Source: Methylobacter tundripaludum
Lineage (GTDB): Bacteria > Pseudomonadota > Gammaproteobacteria > Methylococcales > Methylomonadaceae
Assembly: GCF_002934365.1 (NCBI RefSeq)
Contig: NZ_PTIY01000005.1
Location: 62,001-126,000 of the forward strand
Reading direction: 5' to 3'
Length of the DNA stretch: 64,000 nt
A program made the position numbers and the translations under genes. Of the stretch, positions 35,679 to 44,501 are shown in pieces. The notes under the pieces were generated by a model. That model did not search any database, was not told where the DNA came from, and saw only the letters and a program-made list of their open reading frames with translations. Each line of letters opens with the position of its first letter. The stretch's first letter is position 1.

Positions 35679-36665
35679 ATGAAGGCGGAATTAGTTGATC
35701 TATTGGACGATGATGTTTGTGTATTATTCGATGACGATTTGTCTTTTGACGATGATGATCTCCAGACACCCCCCGTCGCCAGCGAAGCCTTAGATATTGA
35801 TGAGATAATTGCCATTGAATCGCGGCAAGAAAAAAGCATGGACGCGACGCGGGTTTATTTGAATGAACTGGCGCGCTCTCAATTACTGACCGCCGATCAG
35901 GAAAAAATCTACGGTTCCAGGGCTTTGCTGGGCGATGAAGCGGCCCGCAATATAATGATCGAAAGCAATTTGCGGCTGGTCGTTAAAATTTCCCGCCGTT
36001 ACCTAAACCGGGGCTTGCCCCTGCTGGATCTGATTGAGGAAGGCAATCTGGGCTTGATGCGCGCCGTTGAAAAATTCGATCCTGAAAGAGGATTCAGGTT
36101 TTCAACCTATGCAACCTGGTGGATCAGACAAACGATTGAACGGGCCATTATGAATCAGACGCGAACCATTCGCTTACCGATTCATATTGTCAAAGAAATG
36201 AATACTTACCTTAAAGCCCAACGCCATTTGGCGCAATCGCTCGACCACGAACCCAATGCCGAAGATATAGCCGTCCATTTGGATATACCGGTCAATAAAG
36301 TCGAAAAAATGCTCAAACTCAATGAGCGCGTTACCTCTATCGATATGCCGGGCGGCAAGGATTTCGACAAGCCGCTGGTGGAATCCATTTCCGACGGCGA
36401 GAGCTTGTCGCCTGCCGAAAAAATACAAGAAGACGGCATTAAACACAATATCGTCAAATGGGTGTTCCAGCTTTCCGAAAAACAGCGCGAAGTTCTTTGC
36501 CGCCGCTATGGGCTTTGCGGTTATGAGGGCTCAACCCTTGAGCAGGTCGCTCAGGAGTTGGGCGTCACCAGGGAACGTGTCAGACAAATCCAGATGGATG
36601 GTTTGAAAAAAATGAAAGAAATTCTGGAGTTTAACGGCTATTCTTTTGAAGCTATTTTTAATTGA
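35679..36665 (+). CDS. rpoS: RNA polymerase sigma factor RpoS
   Basis: A 328-residue sigma-70 family protein. Region 1.2 is [20 protein letters not shown], region 2 is [20 protein letters not shown] followed by [20 protein letters not shown], and region 4 is [20 protein letters not shown]. The very acidic N-terminus, with [19 protein letters not shown], is typical of RpoS. It directs stationary-phase and stress transcription. The nlpD-rpoS order supports the call. Immediately after the stop lies a large inverted repeat that could act in termination or mRNA stability. Confidence 0.97.
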   Translation: MKAELVDLLDDDVCVLFDDDLSFDDDDLQTPPVASEALDIDEIIAIESRQEKSMDATRVYLNELARSQLLTADQEKIYGSRALLGDEAARNIMIESNLRLVVKISRRYLNRGLPLLDLIEEGNLGLMRAVEKFDPERGFRFSTYATWWIRQTIERAIMNQTRTIRLPIHIVKEMNTYLKAQRHLAQSLDHEPNAEDIAVHLDIPVNKVEKMLKLNERVTSIDMPGGKDFDKPLVESISDGESLSPAEKIQEDGIKHNIVKWVFQLSEKQREVLCRRYGLCGYEGSTLEQVAQELGVTRERVRQIQMDGLKKMKEILEFNGYSFEAIFN

Positions 36666-36673
36666 TTTTTAAT

Positions 36674-36754
36674 CAAGGTAACAGGTTCAAGGTGCAAAAT
36701 CTTTTGAACCTTGAACCTTGAACCTGTTACCTTGAACCTTGAACCTTGAACCTA
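36674..36754. repeat. 20-bp inverted repeat and TTGAACC heptamer repeats after rpoS
   Basis: CAAGGTAACAGGTTCAAGGT at 36674-36693 is perfectly inverted at 36715-36734, with a 21-base loop. From 36704 to 36752 the 7-base unit ACCTTGA / CTTGAAC is repeated six to seven times, interrupted once by CCTGTTA. The array runs into the TAG stop (36752-36754) of the convergent nitrilase-like gene. It forms a strong hairpin between convergent genes and could vary in length by slippage. Confidence 0.85.
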
Positions 36755-37612
36755 AAACGCATTCTGCAACGGCCAGTCCCTGTAGTTAAAGACCTGCCCT
36801 TGTTCCCGGATTGTCGCGCAAGCGCTGAGCGACACTTCGGCAACAACCCATTGCACCGCATTAAGCTCGCCAACGGCCAGAATACCGTCGTCAGGAAAAC
36901 CATAGTCCACAGGCGTATAAATAGCCGCCGCACCGACATTGACGTCCACGGCTTCGGACCACGGCGCATTGCCTACCACAGGAGATTGAACCACGTAACA
37001 CTGGTTTTCCAAGGCTCTTGCCTGACAGCCTATTTTAACGCGGTTATAACCGGCAAGGGTATCGGTGCAACTGGGTACTAAAATCAGGTTAGCTCCGGCT
37101 TCAACCTGCTTTCTTGCCAGCATCGGGAACTCGCTGTCATAGCAGATGCTGATCGCTATTTTTCCGTAATCGGTGTCGAAGCATTTGAGCTGATCGCCTT
37201 TCTGAATCAGCCATTGCTCGTTTTCGAAACGGGTCATCATCAGCTTATCCTGATACTCAATCCGTCCGTCCGGGATAAACAAATAAGCCCGGTTTCGGTA
37301 AGCGCCGGATTCTATTCTTACCGGGAACGAGCCTGCTTGAACGATGCATTGGTATTTTTTAGCCAACGTCTGGAACACATCCAGATAATCGTCATGCAAT
37401 GACTGCATCGCAGCCAGCTGCTTGCTTAAGGATGAATAAACGTCTTTGCCAAATAGCGAGGCCAGTTCCATGCTCGCATACTCGGGGAAAAGCAGAATCT
37501 TCGCATCCTGTTCTACGGCTTCTGTAACCCAGCGTTCAGCCTTGCTTTGATAGTGCTGCCAGTTTTCCAGGAAACTGATGTCGTATTGAGCTGTTGCAAT
37601 CTTAACGTTCAT
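36752..37612 (-). CDS. Carbon-nitrogen hydrolase (nitrilase superfamily)
   Basis: A 286-residue protein with the catalytic Glu in KILLFPEYASMELA near residue 44, Lys in YQDKLMMTRFENE near 135 and Cys in AISICYDSEFPMLAR near 170. These are the E-K-C triad of nitrilase/amidase proteins. The substrate cannot be told. Its start overlaps the end of the GNAT gene by 11 bases, and the same pair of families occurs together in many proteobacteria, so the acetyltransferase and hydrolase likely serve one pathway. The stop lies in the TTGAACC repeat. Confidence 0.9.
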   Translation of the reverse strand: MNVKIATAQYDISFLENWQHYQSKAERWVTEAVEQDAKILLFPEYASMELASLFGKDVYSSLSKQLAAMQSLHDDYLDVFQTLAKKYQCIVQAGSFPVRIESGAYRNRAYLFIPDGRIEYQDKLMMTRFENEQWLIQKGDQLKCFDTDYGKIAISICYDSEFPMLARKQVEAGANLILVPSCTDTLAGYNRVKIGCQARALENQCYVVQSPVVGNAPWSEAVDVNVGAAAIYTPVDYGFPDDGILAVGELNAVQWVVAEVSLSACATIREQGQVFNYRDWPLQNAF

Positions 37613-38204
37613 GTTTCAGCCAAAAAGTCATCGGTTTAGGTGTTTCATCAACGTCATCCAAATCTTTCCAAATATAGGTCGTGTGAAGCTCAGGGTGTTT
37701 AACATAACCGCGCTTGGTCCAAAATTGATCCAACGGCACATAATCGGCAGGACGTCTGGGATGGTCGACTGGCCGTTCCACGCAGCAAAAACAAATATGC
37801 TTGAAGCCGCCCAATTCCTCGGCATGCGCCTCTCTTTCCTCAAAAAACCGAACGCCGATACCCAGGCCGCGATAATTCTTGTCCAGCACCGATTCGCTGC
37901 AATAAAAAACTTCGTCCAAATTGTAGCCATGATCGAGAAACGGCTTTTTCAGCTCCTCGGTTTCGTATTTCATCGGGATTGCGGTCGATGCACCAACCAC
38001 TGTGTCGCCATCGAAGGCAATCACAATCACACTTTCCGGGCAATCGATATAAGTCTGTAAATATTTTTTTTCATAATCGATATTCCCGTCATACAAATAC
38101 GGGAAATCACGGAACACTTCAATTCTAAGCCGGGCAAGCTCGGGAATATATTGTTCCAGAGCGGGGCCGTTACATCTTTCAATACGAATATCTCTAGCCA
38201 TCAT
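37602..38204 (-). CDS. GNAT family acetyltransferase
   Basis: A 200-residue protein of the GNAT fold. VIVIAFDGDTVVGASTAIPM covers the central strands, and LDKNYRGLGIGVRFFEERE contains the acetyl-CoA loop R-x2-G-x-G. The start is one of two adjacent ATG codons at 38199-38204. It overlaps the nitrilase gene. The acceptor is unknown, perhaps a small amine that the partner later hydrolyses, or the reverse. Confidence 0.88.
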   Translation of the reverse strand: MMARDIRIERCNGPALEQYIPELARLRIEVFRDFPYLYDGNIDYEKKYLQTYIDCPESVIVIAFDGDTVVGASTAIPMKYETEELKKPFLDHGYNLDEVFYCSESVLDKNYRGLGIGVRFFEEREAHAEELGGFKHICFCCVERPVDHPRRPADYVPLDQFWTKRGYVKHPELHTTYIWKDLDDVDETPKPMTFWLKHER

Positions 38205-38306
38205 CTTTCAAAAAGCAAAAAGGAACGCATTTTAGCTGAACGCTTAGAATTTGCGTAGTCTCCGCCGTAAAAAGGCTACCCGTATTCAAAATGTGGCAAT
38301 TATGAG

Positions 38307-40076
38307 ATGATGTTGACGAAGATATATCCGGTACGTTTTATGGCGTGCTTCTTTAAAACTTTTTGTATTGCTTTTATATTTATGAAAATTGCTTCATTCG
38401 CTGTATTGGTTGTTTTGCTTAACGGCTTGCTGGGCTGGTCATTCAACTTGCCTCAAGATGTTGGACCGGACGTCCCGTCAGGAAAACTCAACAGTCTCTC
38501 GTTCGCCCCGTTCCGGGAAGGTCAAGGACCTATAGACGAGAAGTTCCCTAGCCCCGAACAAATTGACGCCGATTTGCAGTTGATGGGGGAAAAAACCCAC
38601 TCGATCCGCACCTATGCGAGTGCGGAAGGCAGTATGCCGTCCATTCCCGCATTGGCGCAAAAGCATGGCTTGAAGATGATTCAAGGCGCATGGCTAGGCG
38701 GCCTAAAAGCAGATAATAAAGTCGAAGTCGCCGAACTGATCCGCTCCGCCAACGCAAACCCCGATGTGGTCAAGCGTGTTATCGTCGGTAATGAAGTGCT
38801 GCTTAGAGGCGACCTGCAATCGGGACAGCTGATTGAGTACATACGGGAAGTAAAACGCGCCGTCAAACAGCCGGTTTCTTATGCCGATGTGTGGTCTATG
38901 TACATGAAATACCCGGAGTTAATCAGGGAAGTGGATTTTATCACCATCCACATCCTGCCTTACTGGGAGGACGAGCCTATCACCGTAGACCAGGCGCCGG
39001 CCCATATTGAGCGTATCTTCAAGCAGGTTCAACAGGAAGCCGAAGCAATCGCCCCCGGCAAACCCATACTGATCGGCGAATCGGGGTGGCCGGGTGAAGG
39101 CCGTCAACGCGGTTGGTCAGTGCCTAGCGTGGTCAACGAAGCGAAATTCATCCGCGCATTAATTGAAGTCGCCAATAAAAACGGTTTCGACTACAACATT
39201 GTCGAAGCCTTTAACCAATCCTGGAAAAGCGAACTTGAAGGTGTGGTTGGCGCGAACTGGGGACTTTATTCGGTCGATCGCAAGGAGGTTTTTCCTTTAA
39301 CCGGCAAAGTCTATGAAAATCCTGATTGGCGTAACGGCGTTATCGCGTCAACGATACTTTTCCTGATCATCGTTGCCTATTGCTGGAAGCCGTTACGGTC
39401 CTTATCCACAATGCGTCTGGCGTTTTTCTTAGCTTTTGCGCAGCTGCTGTCCTTTTTGCTGCCCAACATGCTCGAAAACCTGTGGTACACCAGTTATAGC
39501 GACTGGCAACGTTTTCAGACCCTGTTAATCGTCGGCTTAAATACAATCTTGGCCGGTTTGATATTGCAGCGCGGCTACGGCCTGTTAGCCAACCGGACCG
39601 CCAATCCCAAATTCGGCGCCTGGATATACACGCTCTATATCGTGTTTGCCGGATATGCCGTTTATAAAACCTTCGGCTTGGCGATCAATGGGCGTTACAT
39701 CAGCTTCCCCATCGTCGCTGTTTATATTCCCGTTGCCGGCATGCTCGGTTTAATGCTCTTCAGTTATATTGCCAAACGTCCATGGCCATTAAGTAATATT
39801 GAGATTAACCGCTTGGCAGGACACCTTAAGGCCAAAGCAGATCACGACAAGATCCTGGGTTACGCGTTGCTGATCGTGGGTTTGATTCTTGTTATCTGGG
39901 AAACCAAAGCCTTCATCGTGAGCCGCGATTTTATTCTTGCTTATCCGAATGTCGCCGAAAGAATCGGCGTGGCTTTTGTTTATACCGCCACCAATTGTCA
40001 ACTGATGATATGGCTGATGTGCCTGATCGTTCTTTCCTTACCGCTTCTGTTAAACAACACGCAAAGCCAGCGATAA
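38307..40076 (+). CDS. Membrane GH17 beta-1,3-glucosyltransferase-like protein
   Basis: A 589-residue protein. After an N-terminal membrane anchor comes a GH17 domain (residues about 60-340) with the acid/base glutamate in KRVIVGNEVLLRGDL and the nucleophile in KPILIGESGWPGEGRQRG. Residues about 350-585 hold seven or so membrane helices. This matches the membrane-bound GH17 glucan transferases NdvC and Bgt-type, which remodel periplasmic or cyclic beta-1,3 glucans. It stands alone between the GNAT gene and the ODP gene. Two ATG starts are possible; a strong one is not evident upstream. Confidence 0.85.
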   Translation: MMLTKIYPVRFMACFFKTFCIAFIFMKIASFAVLVVLLNGLLGWSFNLPQDVGPDVPSGKLNSLSFAPFREGQGPIDEKFPSPEQIDADLQLMGEKTHSIRTYASAEGSMPSIPALAQKHGLKMIQGAWLGGLKADNKVEVAELIRSANANPDVVKRVIVGNEVLLRGDLQSGQLIEYIREVKRAVKQPVSYADVWSMYMKYPELIREVDFITIHILPYWEDEPITVDQAPAHIERIFKQVQQEAEAIAPGKPILIGESGWPGEGRQRGWSVPSVVNEAKFIRALIEVANKNGFDYNIVEAFNQSWKSELEGVVGANWGLYSVDRKEVFPLTGKVYENPDWRNGVIASTILFLIIVAYCWKPLRSLSTMRLAFFLAFAQLLSFLLPNMLENLWYTSYSDWQRFQTLLIVGLNTILAGLILQRGYGLLANRTANPKFGAWIYTLYIVFAGYAVYKTFGLAINGRYISFPIVAVYIPVAGMLGLMLFSYIAKRPWPLSNIEINRLAGHLKAKADHDKILGYALLIVGLILVIWETKAFIVSRDFILAYPNVAERIGVAFVYTATNCQLMIWLMCLIVLSLPLLLNNTQSQR

Positions 40077-40297
40077 AAAACCGGCAAAAAACGTGATTTT
40101 GTAAAGTTACCGAGCAAGCTTTAAAGCCAATATTTGGAGTTAAAGCTTACTTTGACGATTCGGAATCGCTGGTTATCAGATGCTTATCAGATAGACTGGA
40201 GGGCGTAGTTACAAAAAACCATCTATACTTTAAAGAATAACCTGAAGTAAACTACGGAAATATAAAAATTATAATTAAGCAGAAAATTAAGGAAAAT

Positions 40298-41068
40298 ATG
40301 CGCAATATTAAATTATTTGAATCTCCCGAGCATCGTTTTATTTTACTCAACGAGAGTGAGCCCGGCGAAGAAGACGGCGTGCGTTCCAACCAATATCTGA
40401 TCATGCATCATAATGATGGCGTGTTGCTTGATCCGGGCGGTTTTGGGGTGATGCCTCGGGTTCTTGTAGAAATGTTGCGTTATGTGGTGCCCGAACAAAT
40501 CAAGGCTATTTTTCTGTCGCATCAAGACCCCGACATCGTCGGCGGCCTGTCAACTTGGCTGGAACTGTGCCACTCCCCCGTTTATGTCTCCAGCATCTGG
40601 CTACGCTTTTTGCCCCATTACGGTCTGAAAGACATGACCCGCTTTATCGGAGTGCCGAACGAAGGCATGGACTGCGAACCATCACCCGGCTTTAAACTCA
40701 AAATAGTACCCGCGCATTTTCTGCATTCCGAAGGGCAAGTGAATGTTTACGACCCGGTTTCTAAAATTCTGTTCACCGGCGATATCGGGGCTGCTATGCT
40801 GCCTATGGATAAAAACGATGCATTTGTAGACGATTTTGCCGATCACATCCCTTATATCAACGGCTTTCACCGGCGCTATATGTGCTCCAACAAGGCGATA
40901 CGCTGCTGGCTGGACACAATCGCCGATCTGGATATCACGATGATCGCCCCGCAGCACGGCCCGATTTACCGGGGCGCAGCAGTGCAGGATTTTCTGGCTT
41001 GGTTCAGCGAACTGCAATGCGGCATCGACTTGATGCAGCCTGGCGGGCAATTTCCGCTGGTGGACTGA
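40298..41068 (+). CDS. ODP family di-iron metallo-beta-lactamase-fold protein
   Basis: A 256-residue protein of the flavodiiron-like MBL fold without a flavodoxin domain. The metal-binding motif is FLSHQDPDIVGGLSTWLE near residue 75; other ligands are in PAHFLHSEGQ, LFTGDIGAAM and MIAPQHGPIYRG. The H-x-D-P-D form is typical of ODP proteins, which bind O2 at a di-iron site and, in spirochaetes, act as sensors for chemotaxis. It ends 2 bases before the GGDEF-EAL gene, so an O2- or NO-linked input to c-di-GMP is plausible (inference). Confidence 0.82.
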   Translation: MRNIKLFESPEHRFILLNESEPGEEDGVRSNQYLIMHHNDGVLLDPGGFGVMPRVLVEMLRYVVPEQIKAIFLSHQDPDIVGGLSTWLELCHSPVYVSSIWLRFLPHYGLKDMTRFIGVPNEGMDCEPSPGFKLKIVPAHFLHSEGQVNVYDPVSKILFTGDIGAAMLPMDKNDAFVDDFADHIPYINGFHRRYMCSNKAIRCWLDTIADLDITMIAPQHGPIYRGAAVQDFLAWFSELQCGIDLMQPGGQFPLVD

Positions 41069-41070
41069 GC

Positions 41071-43305
41071 ATGAGTAATCTATCGCACGACTGCACGGAT
41101 GCAGGAGGTAGAGCAATGCAGGGAGCAATTGCCGAGACCAATCATCTGGAGGAGTTGCGCTTCAAGGTGATCAGCCAGATTGCCGAAATCCTGGAAAACC
41201 AGTCACACACCCAGCGCTATGCAGCAAGCTTGTCCGAGCTTAATCATAACGTGCATCAAGAGATTATCAGTAAATTGATGGCGGCTATGGCTACGATAGC
41301 GACCGACGATTCCGCCGCCATGATTGCGATGATCCCCACGATTACGCACATCATTAATACCTGCACCCGGCTCGACCGCAGCCTTAACTTACTATTCCGA
41401 CAACGCGGCAAGCAGTGGGCGGCTAATGAACAGCACGTCCAAAATTTAATGTTCGAGTTTAATCAAACCTTGCTTGAGCTTTCTTCGGTTTTGATTGAAA
41501 AAGACTTGCTGGAACGGCAAAGCCGGGTGTTGGAACGCATCATCCTGTCGCACGAACACATCTCGCAATGGAAAGAATTTGTGCAGGAAATTCTGGTGGA
41601 TTTTTACGCCATCTTCCCGTTCAACTTTTTTTACATCGCCTTTGCCGAAGAAAACGGCCTGTCACTCTATTTGTATTATCTGGGCCAGTGTTCGGATGAC
41701 ATACGCGTAAAAGCGCGTGGCCTATTGAGTCAACAGATGCTTCGAAGCATTGGCCTGCCTCCCGATGCGGCGCTGGATATTGAAGAATTTAACATCCATT
41801 GCGGCGCCCACATCAAACAGGATTTCGATATTCGGTTGATCAGCGTACCTGTACCTGACCATTCGCCGAATTTGGCCGGTTTATTAGGGGTCGCTTACGC
41901 CTCTGAAAACAATTTGTCGGCGCAGGAAGCCAGCGTTATCCGCTCGATACTTGCGGTTATGGTCATGGTGGTGGGTTCCAGCAAGGTGCTGTCGCGCACG
42001 CTGCTGGAGCTTGAATACTACGCCGTGCATGACCCTTTGACCGGGCTGCACAACCGCCGCCAGTTCAACGATATTCTGCATTATGAAATCGGCCGTTCCG
42101 AACGCCATAAACATGAGTTCAGCGTACTGATGCTGGACCTGGACGACTTTAAAGACATCAACGATTCCTATGGACATCCGACCGGCGATACGGCGCTGTG
42201 CTCAATCGCCAATGTTTTGCTCGAACATACGCGCAATGGCGATTTATGCGCCCGCATCGGCGGAGACGAGTTTGCCATAATCCTGACCGAAACCGGCCCC
42301 AAAGGCTCGCGCGTAGTCGCCGAAAATGTAGGCCGCGCACTGCGGGAAATGGCCATCACCTCGGCACAAGGCAACCGTTTTCATCTAACCGTCTCCATCG
42401 GCGTGAGCAGTTACCCGATGGATGGACAAACCATAGACACCCTGTTGGAGGGCGTCGACGCCGCCATGTACAAAGCCAAGGATATGGGTAAGGACGGCGT
42501 CTGCGCTTTTGATGCGACAGAAGCGCGCGTCAGCATTCGCGAGACCCGCGATAACGCGGAAAATCTGCGCGAGGCGTTGAAAGAAGGCCGGATCATTCCC
42601 TATTATCAATCGATTGTCGACTGCCAGACCGGCGAACTATTCGCCTTTGAAACGCTGGCCCGGCTTAAAGCCCCGACCGGAGAGACGACTTCGGCGGGGA
42701 TGTTTATCGAAACCATCGACAAATACGGTTTGGCGCGCGAACTCGACATCGCGATGATCAACAACTCTTTTGCCGCCAAACGTGCCTGCATGGACGCCAA
42801 CCGCCCGGAAGCGAACGCGAAAATCTTTATCAACCTATCGGTACAGGAAATTCAAGGCCGAGGCATTCTGGGCTATGCCGAAGAACTCTGCCAGGAGTTG
42901 CAACTCCCCCCCGAAAGCATTGTATTTGAACTGCTTGAACGCGATGCGATCGGCGACATGACTAACATGCGCCGGTTCCTGACCAATCTGCGCCGCAAAG
43001 GTTTTGCTTTTGCGCTGGACGATTTTGGCACGGGTTATAATTCGTTTCATTATTTGCGCGAGCTACATTTTGAATACGTCAAAATTGACGGTGCGTTTGT
43101 GCGAAATATCCTTAATTCTAAAGTGGACTATGCCTTGGTGCATAATTTGTCCAAATTATGCCAGGATCTGAATATCCTCACGGTGGCCGAGTTTGTCGAA
43201 AACCAGAATATTTGGGAGGCGCTGAAAGACATGGGCATCAATTACGCTCAAGGCTATCACATCGGTATGCCGCAACCCGAAATGCGGCGAACCAGCAGAC
43301 CGTAG
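41071..43305 (+). CDS. GGDEF-EAL c-di-GMP enzyme coupled to the ODP gene
   Basis: About 744 residues from the ATG at 41071. An open frame continues 63 codons upstream inside the ODP gene, but that overlap is a shadow. The first 300 residues are helical and GAF-like without membrane segments. The GGDEF domain has RIGGDEFAIIL with RNGD as I-site. The EAL domain has ETLAR, NLS, FELLERD, DDFGTGYNS, VKIDG, AEFVEN and QGYHIGMP, so the metal and catalytic residues look intact although the signature is ETL. It can make and degrade c-di-GMP. It follows the ODP gene by 2 bases and probably takes its signal from it. Confidence 0.92.
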   Translation: MSNLSHDCTDAGGRAMQGAIAETNHLEELRFKVISQIAEILENQSHTQRYAASLSELNHNVHQEIISKLMAAMATIATDDSAAMIAMIPTITHIINTCTRLDRSLNLLFRQRGKQWAANEQHVQNLMFEFNQTLLELSSVLIEKDLLERQSRVLERIILSHEHISQWKEFVQEILVDFYAIFPFNFFYIAFAEENGLSLYLYYLGQCSDDIRVKARGLLSQQMLRSIGLPPDAALDIEEFNIHCGAHIKQDFDIRLISVPVPDHSPNLAGLLGVAYASENNLSAQEASVIRSILAVMVMVVGSSKVLSRTLLELEYYAVHDPLTGLHNRRQFNDILHYEIGRSERHKHEFSVLMLDLDDFKDINDSYGHPTGDTALCSIANVLLEHTRNGDLCARIGGDEFAIILTETGPKGSRVVAENVGRALREMAITSAQGNRFHLTVSIGVSSYPMDGQTIDTLLEGVDAAMYKAKDMGKDGVCAFDATEARVSIRETRDNAENLREALKEGRIIPYYQSIVDCQTGELFAFETLARLKAPTGETTSAGMFIETIDKYGLARELDIAMINNSFAAKRACMDANRPEANAKIFINLSVQEIQGRGILGYAEELCQELQLPPESIVFELLERDAIGDMTNMRRFLTNLRRKGFAFALDDFGTGYNSFHYLRELHFEYVKIDGAFVRNILNSKVDYALVHNLSKLCQDLNILTVAEFVENQNIWEALKDMGINYAQGYHIGMPQPEMRRTSRP

Positions 43306-43334
43306 ATCTGGAAAACAGAACGTAAAAATAACCT

Positions 43335-43361
43335 TTCGCCCAGGACTTGTCGAAGGGCGAA
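43335..43361. repeat. Short hairpin of the dispersed repeat family
   Basis: TTCGCCC at 43335-43341 and GGGCGAA at 43355-43361 flank AGGACTTGTCGAA. It lies between two convergent genes, like the other TTCGACAGG-type copies, and may act as a terminator. Confidence 0.5.
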
Positions 43362-43373
43362 CGCTTAATTGCT

Positions 43374-44465
43374 CTACTTATCCTCCAACTGTTTCAACGC
43401 GGCGATAGCCTCAGCCGACCCCTGCTCTGCAGCCTTACGATACAAAACAACCGCCTGTTCGTCATCCTTTGCGACGCCCTCTCCCTTAGCGTACATATCG
43501 GCCAAATAGTACTGGGCGCGCGCATCGCCCTGTGCGGCCGCCTTACTGTACCAGGAGGCGGCTATATTGTTGTCCTTCGCCACGCCCTGCCCTTTTGCAT
43601 ACATCAAACCCAGATTATATTGCGCAATGACGTCTCCCTGTTCAGCCGCCTTGTAACACCAATATATGGCCGAGCTGTAATTTTGCTCCACGCCTTTTCC
43701 AGTCGCATACATAAAGCCTAATTTGGTTTGTGCTTCCCTATGGCCCTGTTTAGCCGCCTTGTCAAGCCAGCCGGCCGCCAGTTTATCATCCTTGGTCACG
43801 CCTTGGCCGTTGGCGTATATCAAGCCTGCATGAAACTGCGCATCAACATTTCCCTGCTCCGCCAACTGCAGATAAAGCGGCAAGGCTTTTGCTGTTCGGC
43901 CTTGTTTAACTAACAGCTCCGCCTTTCTTAATATTTTTGCAACATCCTGATTAACCGGCGCTACTGAGGTTGTTTTTAAATCAGGCATGTAAAGCATAAT
44001 TGCCGCAAATACGATGCAAGCAGCAGCTGCCAGCCAGAAAAAGCCGTTTATTTTTTTTGATAACCGGGAACTGATGAACCGTAGCTTCTTGCCGCCGTCA
44101 CAGATCTTGTTCCAGAACTTATTGATCGTTATCCGGTAAGCGGCGGGAGATTCGTTTTTAACCGTTGCCGATGGGGCGACATAATTCTTTGTAATAATTT
44201 CCATTATCCGATGCGCTTCACTGGTCGCGTGTTCCCTTTCCTGCCTGTCTATCCATTGATCATGCTCGGCTCTTTTCCCTGTATCCGATAAAACCGCATA
44301 AGCGGCATTGATGGTTTTCATTATCCGCACCGCTTCGTCATGCCCGCCGGAAAATTTATCGGGATGGTACTTTTGACAAAGCGCTTTATAAGCCGCCTTG
44401 ATAACGCTTGCGGGCGCATTGCGCGACACATTTAAGTTGTCGTAGTGAGTTTTAAATTTAGCCAT
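43374..44465 (-). CDS. J-domain, membrane-spanning Sel1-repeat protein
   Basis: A 363-residue protein. Residues 5-70 are a J domain (HYDNLNVSRNAPASVIKAAY and QKYHPDKFSGG with HPD). A membrane helix is at about 145-165 (FFWLAAAACIVFAAIMLYM). Residues about 190-360 hold four to five Sel1 repeats of 36 residues, such as AQFHAGLIYANGQGVTKD and AQYNLGLMYAKGQGVAKD. The order places the J domain in the cytosol and the Sel1 repeats in the periplasm. The mix is uncommon and suggests linkage of DnaK to an envelope assembly function; details unknown. Confidence 0.85.
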   Translation of the reverse strand: MAKFKTHYDNLNVSRNAPASVIKAAYKALCQKYHPDKFSGGHDEAVRIMKTINAAYAVLSDTGKRAEHDQWIDRQEREHATSEAHRIMEIITKNYVAPSATVKNESPAAYRITINKFWNKICDGGKKLRFISSRLSKKINGFFWLAAAACIVFAAIMLYMPDLKTTSVAPVNQDVAKILRKAELLVKQGRTAKALPLYLQLAEQGNVDAQFHAGLIYANGQGVTKDDKLAAGWLDKAAKQGHREAQTKLGFMYATGKGVEQNYSSAIYWCYKAAEQGDVIAQYNLGLMYAKGQGVAKDNNIAASWYSKAAAQGDARAQYYLADMYAKGEGVAKDDEQAVVLYRKAAEQGSAEAIAALKQLEDK

Positions 44466-44501
44466 ACAGTTTTCGGTTTTTTAATATCCCGTTACCTGTT
44501 A

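Noticed and set aside
36704-36752. CRISPR array from the TTGAACC repeats
   Set aside because: Units are 7 bases without spacers; it is a simple tandem repeat, not a CRISPR array.
40882-41070. Upstream extension of the GGDEF-EAL frame
   Set aside because: It overlaps the conserved ODP coding sequence in another frame and has no family character; the ATG at 41071, 2 bases after the ODP stop, is the natural start.
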